DNA from: JBDHDH01 sp039591615 | Lineage (GTDB): Bacteria; Gemmatimonadota; Gemmatimonadetes; Gemmatimonadales; GWC2-71-9 | DNA: 13,558 nt | Direction: 5' to 3' | NCBI GenBank assembly: GCA_039591615.1 | Contig: JBDHDH010000144.1 | Span: 1 to 13,558, forward strand | Part shown: piece after piece, positions 1 through 8,200 of the stretch | How the letters are laid out: the number at the start of each line of letters is the position of its first letter | How positions within the stretch are numbered: the first letter of the stretch is position 1 | Made by a program: the position numbers and the translations under genes | Notes under the pieces: model-generated | Databases searched by the model: none | Seen by the model: the letters and a program-made list of their open reading frames with translations, nothing else | Told to the model about the DNA's origin: nothing

Positions 1-62
1 TGTGGTTCGAGAGACGAAAAGGTCTGCCTGCCGGCCCATGCGATCCGTATCTCGCGCTGTCC

Positions 63-296
63 CTATCCGCAGCGGCCCCATCCACAGTCGCAGCAGACGA
101 AGCAGCCACACGCTGGGTGCACGAGCCCCCCACAGTCAGGACACGCGCACTCCCAGACCTCGCTTTCTCGACCGCTCGTGGTTCCAGCACCTTGGCAGGT
201 GGGGAGCTCAGGCGGGCCGTGGTATCGAGTGGGCGCCAGTTTCGGGTTATTTTCGGTCACGATAGCCGAATATAAACCGAAACTCTGCAGACACAA
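63..296 (-). pseudogene. C-terminal zinc-ribbon remnant (NrdJ-tail-like)
   Basis: The last 27 or so codons before the TAG at 65-63 encode a Cys-rich tail: CPDCGG (CPDC at 143-132), then GCFVC, CDCGWG and a terminal RCG. The spacing CxxCGG-x6-GCxxCxxCGxxxCG, with the stop right after the final CG, matches from memory the zinc-ribbon tail of adenosylcobalamin-dependent ribonucleotide reductases (NrdJ). No reductase body precedes it. The frame is closed by a stop at 326-324, its only usable start is TTG at 296, and its upstream half crosses the inverted repeat at 238-284. I therefore read it as the 3' scrap of a lost gene, with only about 63-215 truly coding in origin. It could instead be a tiny free-standing zinc-ribbon protein. 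The motif is seen directly; the NrdJ origin is inferred. Confidence 0.4.
238..284. repeat. Imperfect 19-bp inverted repeat, 9-nt spacer
   Basis: The left arm (238-256, agtttcgggttattttcgg) and right arm (266-284, ccgaatataaaccgaaact) are complementary at 17 of 19 positions, around a 9-nt centre (257-265). The mismatches are 246/276 and 251/271. No T-run follows on either strand, so it is not a standard rho-independent terminator. It lies in AT-richer DNA about 150-200 bp upstream of the Na/Pi cotransporter. It could be an operator, a hairpin in a leader RNA, or a small repetitive or mobile element. Confidence 0.7.
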
Positions 297-494
297 GACC
301 CCCGGCCGGTGCTTCTCAAGACCTCAGAGGAGTAAGGCGGTAGTCTCCCGGACCCGCGACCCGAGCCAAGCTTGTGCTTGCCACGCTTGTCGACGATCCG
401 CACATTGCTGGCGCTGCTTGTTCTAGCCGAGGCCTGATGGAACCAAGAGTCACGAAAACGTCCCGCCTCCTCGACCGCATCGCTGCTTACCCGC

Positions 495-516
495 TTGCTC
501 GGGTCTTGCTCGGGTC
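495..516 (+). repeat. Exact 11-bp tandem duplication causing a frameshift
   Basis: The 11-mer ttgctcgggtc occurs twice head to tail, at 495-505 and 506-516, directly before the GTG at 517. Eleven is not a multiple of three. Removing one copy joins the ATG at 437 in frame to the cotransporter, giving an N-terminus that runs ...DRIAAYPLARV then VAVALLLFVFLVGV. With both copies present, the frame from 437 ends at 559 after 40 residues. The duplication is therefore the exact cause of the break between the natural start and the transporter body. Confidence 0.85.
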
Positions 517-1620
517 GTGGCTGTGGCGCTGTTGTTGTTTGTGTTCCTCGTGGGTGTGAACGGTCTGGGTGATGGGTTCAAGTCTCTGGGTCGCGAGCTG
601 CTGGATTCGTTCTTTGCTGCGACAGAGAATCCTTTCATGGCCCTGATGGTGGGAATCCTCGCCACGACCCTGGTACAGAGCTCGTCTGTGACCACGGCGC
701 TGATCGTGGGACTGGTTGCAGCACCGGAGAACCCCCTTCCCGTCGTGAACGCCGTGCCGATGGTGATGGGTGCAAATATCGGCACGACCGTCACCAACAG
801 CATTGTCTCGCTTGCGCACATGGGCCGTAGGGAAGAGTTCCGGCGAGCCTTCGCGGTGGCGACGTGTCATGATTTTTTCAACTTCATCTCTGTGGCCGTG
901 CTGCTCCCACTAGAGATGCTCACCGGATACCTGCAGAAGGCGGCTGCGGCAATTTCGTCGTTCGTCACCGGACTCGGTGGAGTCCAGTACGATAGCCCGA
1001 TCAAAGGCCTGCTCAAGGCCGCCCTCGTGCCCATCAAAGGTGGTATCGAGTTTCTCGTTGGCTCCGAGCGGCCGCAAGCCGTCATTCTGATAGCCGTGAG
1101 CGCAGGCCTGATCTTCGCGGCCCTGTACCTTCTCGTTCGGGTGATGCGCGTTGCCCTCCGCGCTCGGGTCGAGGTGGGTCTATTCGACGCCTTGGATCGG
1201 GCCCCGATCTTCGCGATGCTCGTTGGCGTCGTGGTGACCGTCATGGTGCAGTCCAGCTCCATCACGACGGCGCTGCTCGTGCCACTGGCTGGCGCCGGTG
1301 TGCTCACTCTGACCCAGGCCTTCCCGATCACGATTGGCGCGAACATCGGGACAACGGTCACGGCGTTGCTGGCGGCGCTTGCCGCGACAGGTGACAATGC
1401 AGTGGCCGGGATCACGATCGCGCTGGTTCACCTGCTCTTCAATCTCTCCGGCACAGTGCTGATCTTTCCGATTGAGGCCATCCGCCGGATCCCACTCGGG
1501 GCTGCGCGGTGGCTTGCCAATACGGCCGTGCAGTCGCGGCAGTGGGCACTGCTGTACGTGGCTTTGCTGTTCTACGGATTACCGGCGGTTTTCGCCGCCC
1601 TGAACGCTCTACTCCGCTAG
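517..1620 (+). CDS. Na+/phosphate cotransporter (SLC34/NptA type), 5' end frameshifted
   Basis: This is an integral membrane protein expected to import phosphate with sodium. It has the two inverted halves of the Na/Pi cotransporter family, each with a QSSS motif (residues 54-57 and 245-248) followed by GANIGTT (85-91 and 274-280). A CHDFFNF segment (117-123) is mirrored by VHLLFNLSG (304-312), and hydrophobic segments run throughout. From GTG 517 the protein has 367 residues, but there is no Shine-Dalgarno sequence and the first membrane span starts abruptly. The better start is ATG 437, which has GAGG 5 nt upstream and would add 23 residues, but the 11-bp duplication at 495-516 puts it out of frame. 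As read, the gene is either frameshifted or starts at GTG 517. The C-terminal PhoU domain fused to many relatives is absent here and is encoded by the next gene. The family call is firm; the start and functional state are not. Confidence 0.9.
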   Translation: MAVALLLFVFLVGVNGLGDGFKSLGRELLDSFFAATENPFMALMVGILATTLVQSSSVTTALIVGLVAAPENPLPVVNAVPMVMGANIGTTVTNSIVSLAHMGRREEFRRAFAVATCHDFFNFISVAVLLPLEMLTGYLQKAAAAISSFVTGLGGVQYDSPIKGLLKAALVPIKGGIEFLVGSERPQAVILIAVSAGLIFAALYLLVRVMRVALRARVEVGLFDALDRAPIFAMLVGVVVTVMVQSSSITTALLVPLAGAGVLTLTQAFPITIGANIGTTVTALLAALAATGDNAVAGITIALVHLLFNLSGTVLIFPIEAIRRIPLGAARWLANTAVQSRQWALLYVALLFYGLPAVFAALNALLR

Positions 1621-1636
1621 TCGGCGGGGGGGACCT

Positions 1637-2326
1637 ATGCTTCGTGAGTTGATGAGCATTTTTCGTTCGGACAAGCCGCTCGCCGCAATGGGCCAGAACT
1701 TCGGGCGGATGCTGCAGCTTGCCTACGAATTGACCGTGCAGGCAGGCGAGCTCTATTTCAGCCCGGCTCCGACACCGGAGGCGCGGACGCAGATCTACGA
1801 ACAGGATGTGCAGATCAACAAGTTGCAGCGCACTATCAGGAAGCAGGTGATCGCCCACCTGTCTGTCCGGGGCAACACCCCCGACCTACCGTACTGTCTC
1901 TTGTTGATGAGTCTAGTGAAAGACGTCGAGCGTATCGGTGACTACGCCAAGAACCTCTCGGAGGTGCCTGAGATCCGTTCGGAGCCCTTGCCGGACGATG
2001 AGATTGTCGCCGAGCTGAGAGAAATCCGTGCTGGTGTGGAAGCAGCCTTTTCGGTTACTGCTGAGAGCTTCGAGGCCCTCGACCACGATCGCGCCGTGGC
2101 CCTCATCCAACAGGGAAAGGACGTTGCCCACCGGTGTGATGCCCTCATCGAGACGATCGCACGAAGCGACCACAATGCGAGAACCACCACGGCTCTCGTG
2201 CTGGGGACGAGATTCTACAAACGATTCGGTGGCCACATCCTCAACGTACTGTCCAGCGTCGTGATGCCCTTGCACAAGCTGGACTATTACGACGAGAAGG
2301 AACTGTCCGCGAAATCTCCTAGCTAG
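1637..2326 (+). CDS. PhoU-like protein, stand-alone partner of the Na/Pi cotransporter
   Basis: This 229-aa, mostly helical protein has PhoU-type signatures: an INKLQRTIRKQVIAHLS helix (about residues 55-71), LVKDVERIGDYAKNLSEV (about 94-111) with the conserved E/D-rich metal-binding pattern, and a C-terminal segment RFYKRFGGHILNVLSSVV then MPLHKLDYYDE. In Na/Pi cotransporters of the PhoU-fused kind this domain follows the membrane part in one polypeptide. Here it is separate, starting 16 bp after the transporter stop with a GGGGGGG tract just upstream of the ATG, so the two genes are very likely co-transcribed. It probably acts in the cytoplasm, controlling phosphate uptake or signalling the phosphate state. 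Its 3' end overlaps the convergent gene below by 8 bp (2319-2326). The PhoU-like assignment is confident; its exact partner is inferred from position. Confidence 0.9.
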   Translation: MLRELMSIFRSDKPLAAMGQNFGRMLQLAYELTVQAGELYFSPAPTPEARTQIYEQDVQINKLQRTIRKQVIAHLSVRGNTPDLPYCLLLMSLVKDVERIGDYAKNLSEVPEIRSEPLPDDEIVAELREIRAGVEAAFSVTAESFEALDHDRAVALIQQGKDVAHRCDALIETIARSDHNARTTTALVLGTRFYKRFGGHILNVLSSVVMPLHKLDYYDEKELSAKSPS

Positions 2327-3005
2327 GGTGCACCGGAGGCCGGCTCGCGGCTGCTTCTAGGTCCACCATTTGGACATCACCAACATAGGCCGCTGTGGGC
2401 GCGGCCTCGAGAGACGTCATCTTTTCGACATTCCTTGCGATCCGGCGGGCGGATTCGTAGACGTTGTGGGCTGACGCCCGCTGACTGTCCGTTAGATCGG
2501 ACTCTCCCGCCAGCAGAAACTGACTCTCGGCTACGATGGCGGTCAGCGCGTTGTTGATCTCGTGACGTACTGTGATGGCGAACTCCCCGATCGCCGCCAT
2601 CCGCTCGTTGCGCACAGCTCGATCGTAGTAGCCGTGCAGCTCCTCGGAGAGCCAGCCGACAGTCACGGCCAGAACGCCGTAGGCTACGTAGATGGGCACC
2701 GTGATCCGCCAGTCGTCGGGTGTGAGACGGAGCGCAACGACGATCTGCACGACCACGAATAGCATGGTGCCAGCCAGGAGGCCGACGAGGGCGCCTTTGA
2801 GGCCGTAGTGGAGCGAAAGCAGGAAGGCCGGCGCGAGAGTCACGAGCCAGACCAGCTCGTCGGTGGCTCCCGGATCGGCCGGTAAGGCGAGCTGGACCAC
2901 TATCGGCATGAGATACGCCGCAATGGTGTAGACCCAGAACCGCGGCCGAAACGGAGGGGCGTGCGGCATGTGCTGCATTCCAAGAAAGCTCTTTCGGCTG
3001 GACAT
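2319..3005 (-). CDS. Membrane protein with histidine-kinase H-box but no ATPase domain
   Basis: This 228-aa protein has four hydrophobic segments (about residues 23-42, 51-68, 71-92 and 101-119), then a HisKA-type helix pair: NERMAAIGEF leading to VRHEINNALTAIVAE, with the phospho-acceptor His at 148, and a second helix at about 174-199. A normal sensor kinase would continue with a HATPase_c domain of 100 or more residues carrying N, G1 and G2 boxes. This protein stops at residue 228 after a short Pro/Ala-rich tail. The ATG at 3005 is chosen because AGGAG lies 5 nt upstream. The frame extends to 3164, but that part only shadows the helicase gene. No response regulator is adjacent. It may accept phosphate from another kinase, act as a phosphatase, or modulate a full kinase as a heterodimer. 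It lies 76 bp downstream of the helicase on the same strand. Confidence 0.8.
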   Translation of the reverse strand: MSSRKSFLGMQHMPHAPPFRPRFWVYTIAAYLMPIVVQLALPADPGATDELVWLVTLAPAFLLSLHYGLKGALVGLLAGTMLFVVVQIVVALRLTPDDWRITVPIYVAYGVLAVTVGWLSEELHGYYDRAVRNERMAAIGEFAITVRHEINNALTAIVAESQFLLAGESDLTDSQRASAHNVYESARRIARNVEKMTSLEAAPTAAYVGDVQMVDLEAAASRPPVHPS

Positions 3006-3010
3006 CTCGA

Positions 3011-3015
3011 CTCCT
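3011..3015 (-). promoter_or_regulatory. Shine-Dalgarno AGGAG fixing the start at 3005
   Basis: On the minus strand AGGAG (plus-strand ctcct) is separated from the ATG at 3005 by five bases. It is one of the strongest ribosome-binding sites in the window and is the reason for preferring this start over the upstream in-frame ATG at 3164. Confidence 0.7.
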
Positions 3016-3081
3016 GATTCCGAGAGCAGACTCCCCGGAGGCAAAGATGGTAACGGCGGATGAAATAGGAAAGTCGACCGG

Positions 3082-5250
3082 CTAGGAATCCGAGTCCATC
3101 CCGAATAGCGCTGCGTCGAGGCGCCAGGTGGCCAGCCGGCGCCGTCGGGAGGGGTGACGGTCAATCCAGGTCCTCAGCCCCTTCAGATCTGCATGTCTCA
3201 GAGCATCGTGGAGTTCCCGCTCGGCGCCGACCGGTACGCCGTTGGTGAGCCGATCCAATACCACGTCCAGCACGCTGAGCTCCCCCATGGCTCGGTTATG
3301 GCCTGCCGTTCGAGCGCGCTGCAATACGCGCCGGGCCAGTGCACGCAGCATCGCGTTCTGCGGCCCTCGTTCGGATGCGCTCAGACGGGCCCGGATCAAC
3401 TGCCGGAGGCTGGTGAGCATCGCAGGAGGTGGGTTGGCCTCGGTGCTGTCTCCCCGCCGGAGCGACTCCATCGCCCACCAAGCTTCCGGGTAGTCGGTGA
3501 TACGCTGTGGTGGATCTCCTCGAAGTACGGCCAACTCGGTGATTTCCGAATCAGGGAATGACCAACGCACCGCGAAGGCAGCAACGCCGTGGGCCCGCAC
3601 GACGGCGTGGCCAGGCTTGGCGGACCGCGTGGATGACCCATCGCCCGAAAGTCGATGACGCCACTCCAGGAGCGCGTTGGTGATCCGTGCGCGCCCAACG
3701 CAGCTGGTGTTGGCCACGCCGAGACCGAGTTGGACTCGGACTTTTTCAGCGATTCGGCGTTCGAGCCCCATTCGTCGTGCGAGAGGAAGCGGCGGAGCGA
3801 ACCACCAGACGCGAACCACCGCATGCGGGGATCCCAGACGCGCCACACGCCCCAGACGTTGCGACAACCGCAAGGGAGTCCACGGCAGATCGAAATGCAC
3901 GATGGCATCCGCGTCCTGGAGGTCGAGCCCCTCGCTGGCCAGGTCGGTTGCGATCAGCAAGATTACGCGGGAGGCCGGGGGAGGGCACGCGACGCCACGC
4001 GCCCGGGGCGCGAACAGTGAAAGAGCCTCCTCCACGGGAATGCGACCGGACGCGATCCAGGCCCGCCCGCCCGCCACCGCCGCCAGCTCCCGCCACCCAA
4101 AGCGCTGTGCCAGGTCTAAGGCGGTGGCGATTGCCGTAGTGAAGACGATCGTCTTCCTCTCACGACGTGCGCGAACCAGGTTCTGAAGCTTCTCCACCTT
4201 GGGATTCGGGGCACTACTGTCGGAAATGAGCCCCAAGAGCTTCTCTAGGCGGTTCCGCTCGCTCTGCAGCGTTGCTGGATCGATCGGTCTTGGTGTCGAA
4301 TCCCTGAGCGACTCGAGGAGCTCGAGCTGGAAGTCCTCATCGACGCCGAAGAGCTGGCGGGCGGCAGACCGAGCGAGCTGTTCGCCTCGCCCGCAAGCCG
4401 CCATGGCTCGATCGACGTAACGCAGGTGGCGACGGATCGTTTCCCGAAACGCAGCTGTCGAGGACGCGAGACGATGAAGCGCGTGCCGCCGCATGAGCGT
4501 CCTGGCGTGACCTGATCCAAAGCCCGGGAAGCTGAGATCGTCGATGAGGGATAGGAGACGCTTCAGTTGATGTGTGTGGACGGGTGACGCACGCACGAGA
4601 CCAGCGTCACAGGCCGGCGGAATCAGTGAACCAGCCTGCGGTAGAGTCGTCGCGGACCGCGCCACGACGAGCGGCGCCATTGCGTACACCAGCTCTGAGA
4701 ACGCCGTCTCCCCCATGACAGCTTCCAGCGATGACACTCCGAGCACTGCGAGACCGTTGTCCGGCAAGAAGAGTCGGAGTAGGTGGACCAAATCCGTTCC
4801 ACGGTTTACCACCGGCGTTGCCGTGACCAGCAGGACGTGCGCTCTGCCGACCCCCCTCGCCAATCGATCGTAGCGACGCGTTCGTGGGTTTCGGAACCGA
4901 TGCGCCTCGTCAACGATCACTAGGTCGGTCGCCGGGACCGATCGCGTGCGGCTCAGGGATTCGGCGGAGACCAGTTGTAGCGGGACCCGCAAACGGCGAG
5001 ATGTGCGTTCCCACTGTGGCAGGATAGCTGCCGGGGCGACAACGGCTGCTCGGCGATATCTGGATGCGACAGCGAGGGATACGTATGTCTTGCCGAACCC
5101 CACGGCATCCGCCAGGATGGCTCCCTGAAACGCCACCAGCGCGGCCCCGACACGCTGGGCCGCAACCACCTGATGAGGAAACAGCCAGTGGGGAGGAACC
5201 CAATCCCGGAGCCGTGGGCCGGCGGCCGCGGATCGCAGGACAGACAGCAC
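3082..5250 (-). CDS. SNF2/superfamily 2 helicase partnered with the adenine methyltransferase
   Basis: Numbered from GTG 5250 (722 aa), this ATP-dependent DNA translocase shows motif I ADAVGFGKT (47-55), motif II DEAH in VDEAHRFRN (114-117), motif III VTATP (142-146), motif V IATDLASEGLDLQ (433-445) and motif VI QRLGRVARLG (464-473). The order and sequences are those of SNF2-like helicases. Motif I reads DAVGFGKT where DE(V/M)GLGKT is usual. The C-terminal 230 or so residues carry no motif I recognise and no nuclease signature. The start is uncertain. The frame is open to an ATG at 5430 (and 5421), which would overlap the methyltransferase by 131 bp, and the first 36 or so residues of that version look like a shadow of the other gene. 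A rare CTG at 5316 is another possibility. The frame follows the methyltransferase directly, so the two are almost surely co-expressed. It may scan or unwind DNA for a defence complex. Confidence 0.88.
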   Translation of the reverse strand: MLSVLRSAAAGPRLRDWVPPHWLFPHQVVAAQRVGAALVAFQGAILADAVGFGKTYVSLAVASRYRRAAVVAPAAILPQWERTSRRLRVPLQLVSAESLSRTRSVPATDLVIVDEAHRFRNPRTRRYDRLARGVGRAHVLLVTATPVVNRGTDLVHLLRLFLPDNGLAVLGVSSLEAVMGETAFSELVYAMAPLVVARSATTLPQAGSLIPPACDAGLVRASPVHTHQLKRLLSLIDDLSFPGFGSGHARTLMRRHALHRLASSTAAFRETIRRHLRYVDRAMAACGRGEQLARSAARQLFGVDEDFQLELLESLRDSTPRPIDPATLQSERNRLEKLLGLISDSSAPNPKVEKLQNLVRARRERKTIVFTTAIATALDLAQRFGWRELAAVAGGRAWIASGRIPVEEALSLFAPRARGVACPPPASRVILLIATDLASEGLDLQDADAIVHFDLPWTPLRLSQRLGRVARLGSPHAVVRVWWFAPPLPLARRMGLERRIAEKVRVQLGLGVANTSCVGRARITNALLEWRHRLSGDGSSTRSAKPGHAVVRAHGVAAFAVRWSFPDSEITELAVLRGDPPQRITDYPEAWWAMESLRRGDSTEANPPPAMLTSLRQLIRARLSASERGPQNAMLRALARRVLQRARTAGHNRAMGELSVLDVVLDRLTNGVPVGAERELHDALRHADLKGLRTWIDRHPSRRRRLATWRLDAALFGMDSDS

Positions 5251-5299
5251 CTCGCTGGGCGGACGACGCGGGCCGGGATCGGCGATCCAGTGAATCGAC

Positions 5300-8200
5300 T
5301 CAGCGACGACCTGCAGCTGATCCGAAGAGAGCCGCGGCCATGCGCGCGAGCGTCTTTCGCGTTCCGACTCGGAGGCGCAATGCGTTCGCCACGGTTTCGT
5401 CGAGGTTGAGTTGTGACACATGGTGACCATTGTGGGCGAGCGAGCTCAGGCCGATGAGATCTTCGAGCCCTCGTCCCGCGATGGGGATCGGAACCTGTCC
5501 CGTGACCCTGGCATTGACGCGGCAGTACCCGCCCCGCGCTTCATCCGCGACAACGCTGATCAGAACGCCTGCCCAGCTCGAATTCATGACAGCGGCGATG
5601 ACGAGGGCGGTTTCGCGATCAGGCGCCGGTGCGACGTAACAGGTGTTCAGCGGCAGCGCGTGCGCCAGCGTGGTCTCGTCCAGGGCCACAGCGCGCGGCC
5701 GTCGAGCGAGATCGGGCCAGACCACACGGTGGGATGAGACCGAGGCACGCTGCCGAAACAGCGTCCAAAGCGGGCCTTTTCGATAATCGGCCCGACGGCG
5801 TAGCACCGCTGCGTTCGAGCGGATGTGCCGCGCCGCGCGTGGCGGAAGGCGGTCGAGGGCGCGCGCGGTTGCTGTGTAGCCCCATAGCACAACCCAGCGT
5901 GTTTGTGCCTTGAATGGGGTGACGTCGCGTCCACGGATCGCCGAGCGCAGTACGGACGATTCGATCGTGATCGCGGTGACGCCGAAGCGGACCGTGGCGA
6001 GCTTGCCCGTGCGCTCCAGGAGCTCGCCCACCAAGACCGAGTCGGCGCCGGTCTTGATGCCCAATGAGGGCTCGGCTAGTTCCCGGAGCGGTCGCCCGCT
6101 CGCCTGCAGTTCTCTTATGGCCGACTGTTCTCCCGCCGGAAGCAGGATCCACGGGCCTTCCCCGGCGAGTGATCGTTGCGGCACGCTTCGACAGCCGTCG
6201 AAGCTCAGAAGCACTTGGTGCTTGGCATCCGGAGGTCTTTTGCGTAGCACGAGGGCGACTGGGTATGTGGTTGCTCCGAACTGTGCTGCCTCCCGCTCCG
6301 GAACTCGGTGCGCGTACACGACGGATGTCTCTCGGACCAGATGCTGGCGTGCGGTTTCACCGTATCCTGCCGAGAAGACCTTGCTCGGAAGCAGTAGGCC
6401 CACGGCGCCACCAGGGGCAGTGAGTTCGAGGGAGCGTTCCAGGAACGCGATCGCGAGATCGGGGAGATGCGCGTAGCCACGTCCCCGGGTCCCGCGCCAC
6501 CAGGCGAAACGGTTTCGTAAGACGCACCGTCGCGCTGGCGACAATCTCTCGGCTCGAACCCATGGCGGGTTACCGAGGACGATGGAGAAGCCGCCTCTGG
6601 CCAGAACGTCAGGCGTGTGGACCTCGAACGAGAAGAACGGGACCACCCCCAGCTCCATCTGGTGGCGGGCGCGCGAGAGTTCTTCTCGGCTCTGGCGGAG
6701 CATACGAAGCCGCATCTCCTGCGCGGGCGCCAGGCGAACCCGGTTGCCGAAGAGGTCGCGATCCCGCGCCGCGGCGGAGAGATCGGCGTACGCCTGCTCG
6801 GTGGCACTCAGCGCCTCACCGAGGAGCCGGCTGGCGAGTGCGTGCTCGGCCCTCTGGAGCTCCCGCGAGACTCGGACGAGCGTGCCACCCCGGGCGTCGA
6901 ATAGCCGACATCGAGCAGACCGAACACGGGCCGTGGCGCGTGCTGTTAGGAGGCCGGGAAAACTCACATGACAGGCCCGTGCGGCCCCCACGGGGTCGAG
7001 GAGCGTATCCCCCTGTCGGACGACGCCATCCAGGTTTGGAAGAGGCGTGATGTCAGCGATCGCCGTGGTGGGATCGTCTGCCACGACGGCGAGCCACAGA
7101 CGGAGTTCTGCGAGCCTCACGGCGATGGGGTTCACGTCGACGCCGAAGAGGCTCTCTTCGAGCACCTCCCTCCTGAGGCGCAACCGCCGATCGGGCTTGC
7201 GACGTTCGCTCTCGAGCGTGAGCCGGATCTCGGTGAGAACTTCCAATGCGCCCAGGAGAAATGCCCCCGAGCCCACCGCGGGATCCAGAATGCGGAGACG
7301 TCGCACGGCCACCGAGGCACGCGCCCGGTCGCGCTCTTGCATCTCTTTTCGTTCGACGACGGCGCGGGCGACTTCCTCAGACAGACGACCGACGCCACTC
7401 AAAGCGGTCGTTAACGCGGCTTCTACGATCTCGCGCACGACGCGTTCGGGCGTGTAGAAAGTTCCGCTGTTGTGCCGCTCACCAGCATCCATCAGGCGCT
7501 CGAAGACCCGGCCCAACATGTCCGGCGCGATAGCGTCGACCTCGTGAGCTTCGCGTACGCAAAATCGGAATCGTTCGAAAACGTCGTCGAAGGCATCGCG
7601 CCACAAGGCATTGGAGAATGTGGGCATGCCGTGCCGGCGCTCGACCGGATGCGGCTCGAAGAGCCCACCATTGAGATAGGGAACTGCACCGACCGGGAAC
7701 CGTTTCGACCGAGCCTTGGCCGGTTGATTGAGGGTGCCGAAGAACAGTGGCTGGAGCGCACAGCGATGAAATGAGCGACGCCGCGTGAGCGAGGTGTCCA
7801 GCAGCTGACGCAGGTAGTCGTGACGCCCGTCGAGCCACCCCTTGGCTTGAACGAAATAGAGAAAGAGCACGCGGGTGAGCGCGAGGAGTGCCACGACGCG
7901 CCGTTCCGTCGAAGGGACTGTCGAACCCTGCGAGGCGGCCATCCGCTCGAGAGTCATGCGGAAGGCTGCAAAGAACCGCTGGCCGGCGACTTCACTGGCG
8001 AGGAGTTCGGCGACTTTCAGTGCCTGGGCGAGTCCAGTGGTCCCGGAGGTCGGTCGCAAGCTCGCCAGCTGGTTGAGTGCCTCGCGACCTGGCTGGTCGA
8101 GCGAGAGAACTAAGGCGGGTGTGGTGCCGGGGGCAGCGAGCGTCGGCGCAGCCAGCGCTAGCGAACGATTCGGCCCGACTGCGAGCGCCAACGCGCGTTC

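Larger units (their letters stand above)
1..436. other. Stretch without an intact gene
   Basis: No reading frame here looks like a complete gene. The frames on the plus strand give low-complexity, Arg/Ser/Pro-rich translations typical of non-coding GC-rich DNA. The recognisable contents are the minus-strand zinc-ribbon tail (63 to about 215) and the inverted repeat (238-284). From 285 to 436 I see nothing specific apart from a possible weak ribosome-binding GAGG at 428-431 ahead of the ATG at 437. A TATAAA at 271-276 has no convincing -35 partner. Confidence 0.6.

Noticed and set aside
3006..3164. Longer N-terminus for the H-box membrane protein from ATG 3164.
   Set aside because: It overlaps the helicase 3' end out of frame, and a strong AGGAG marks the ATG at 3005.
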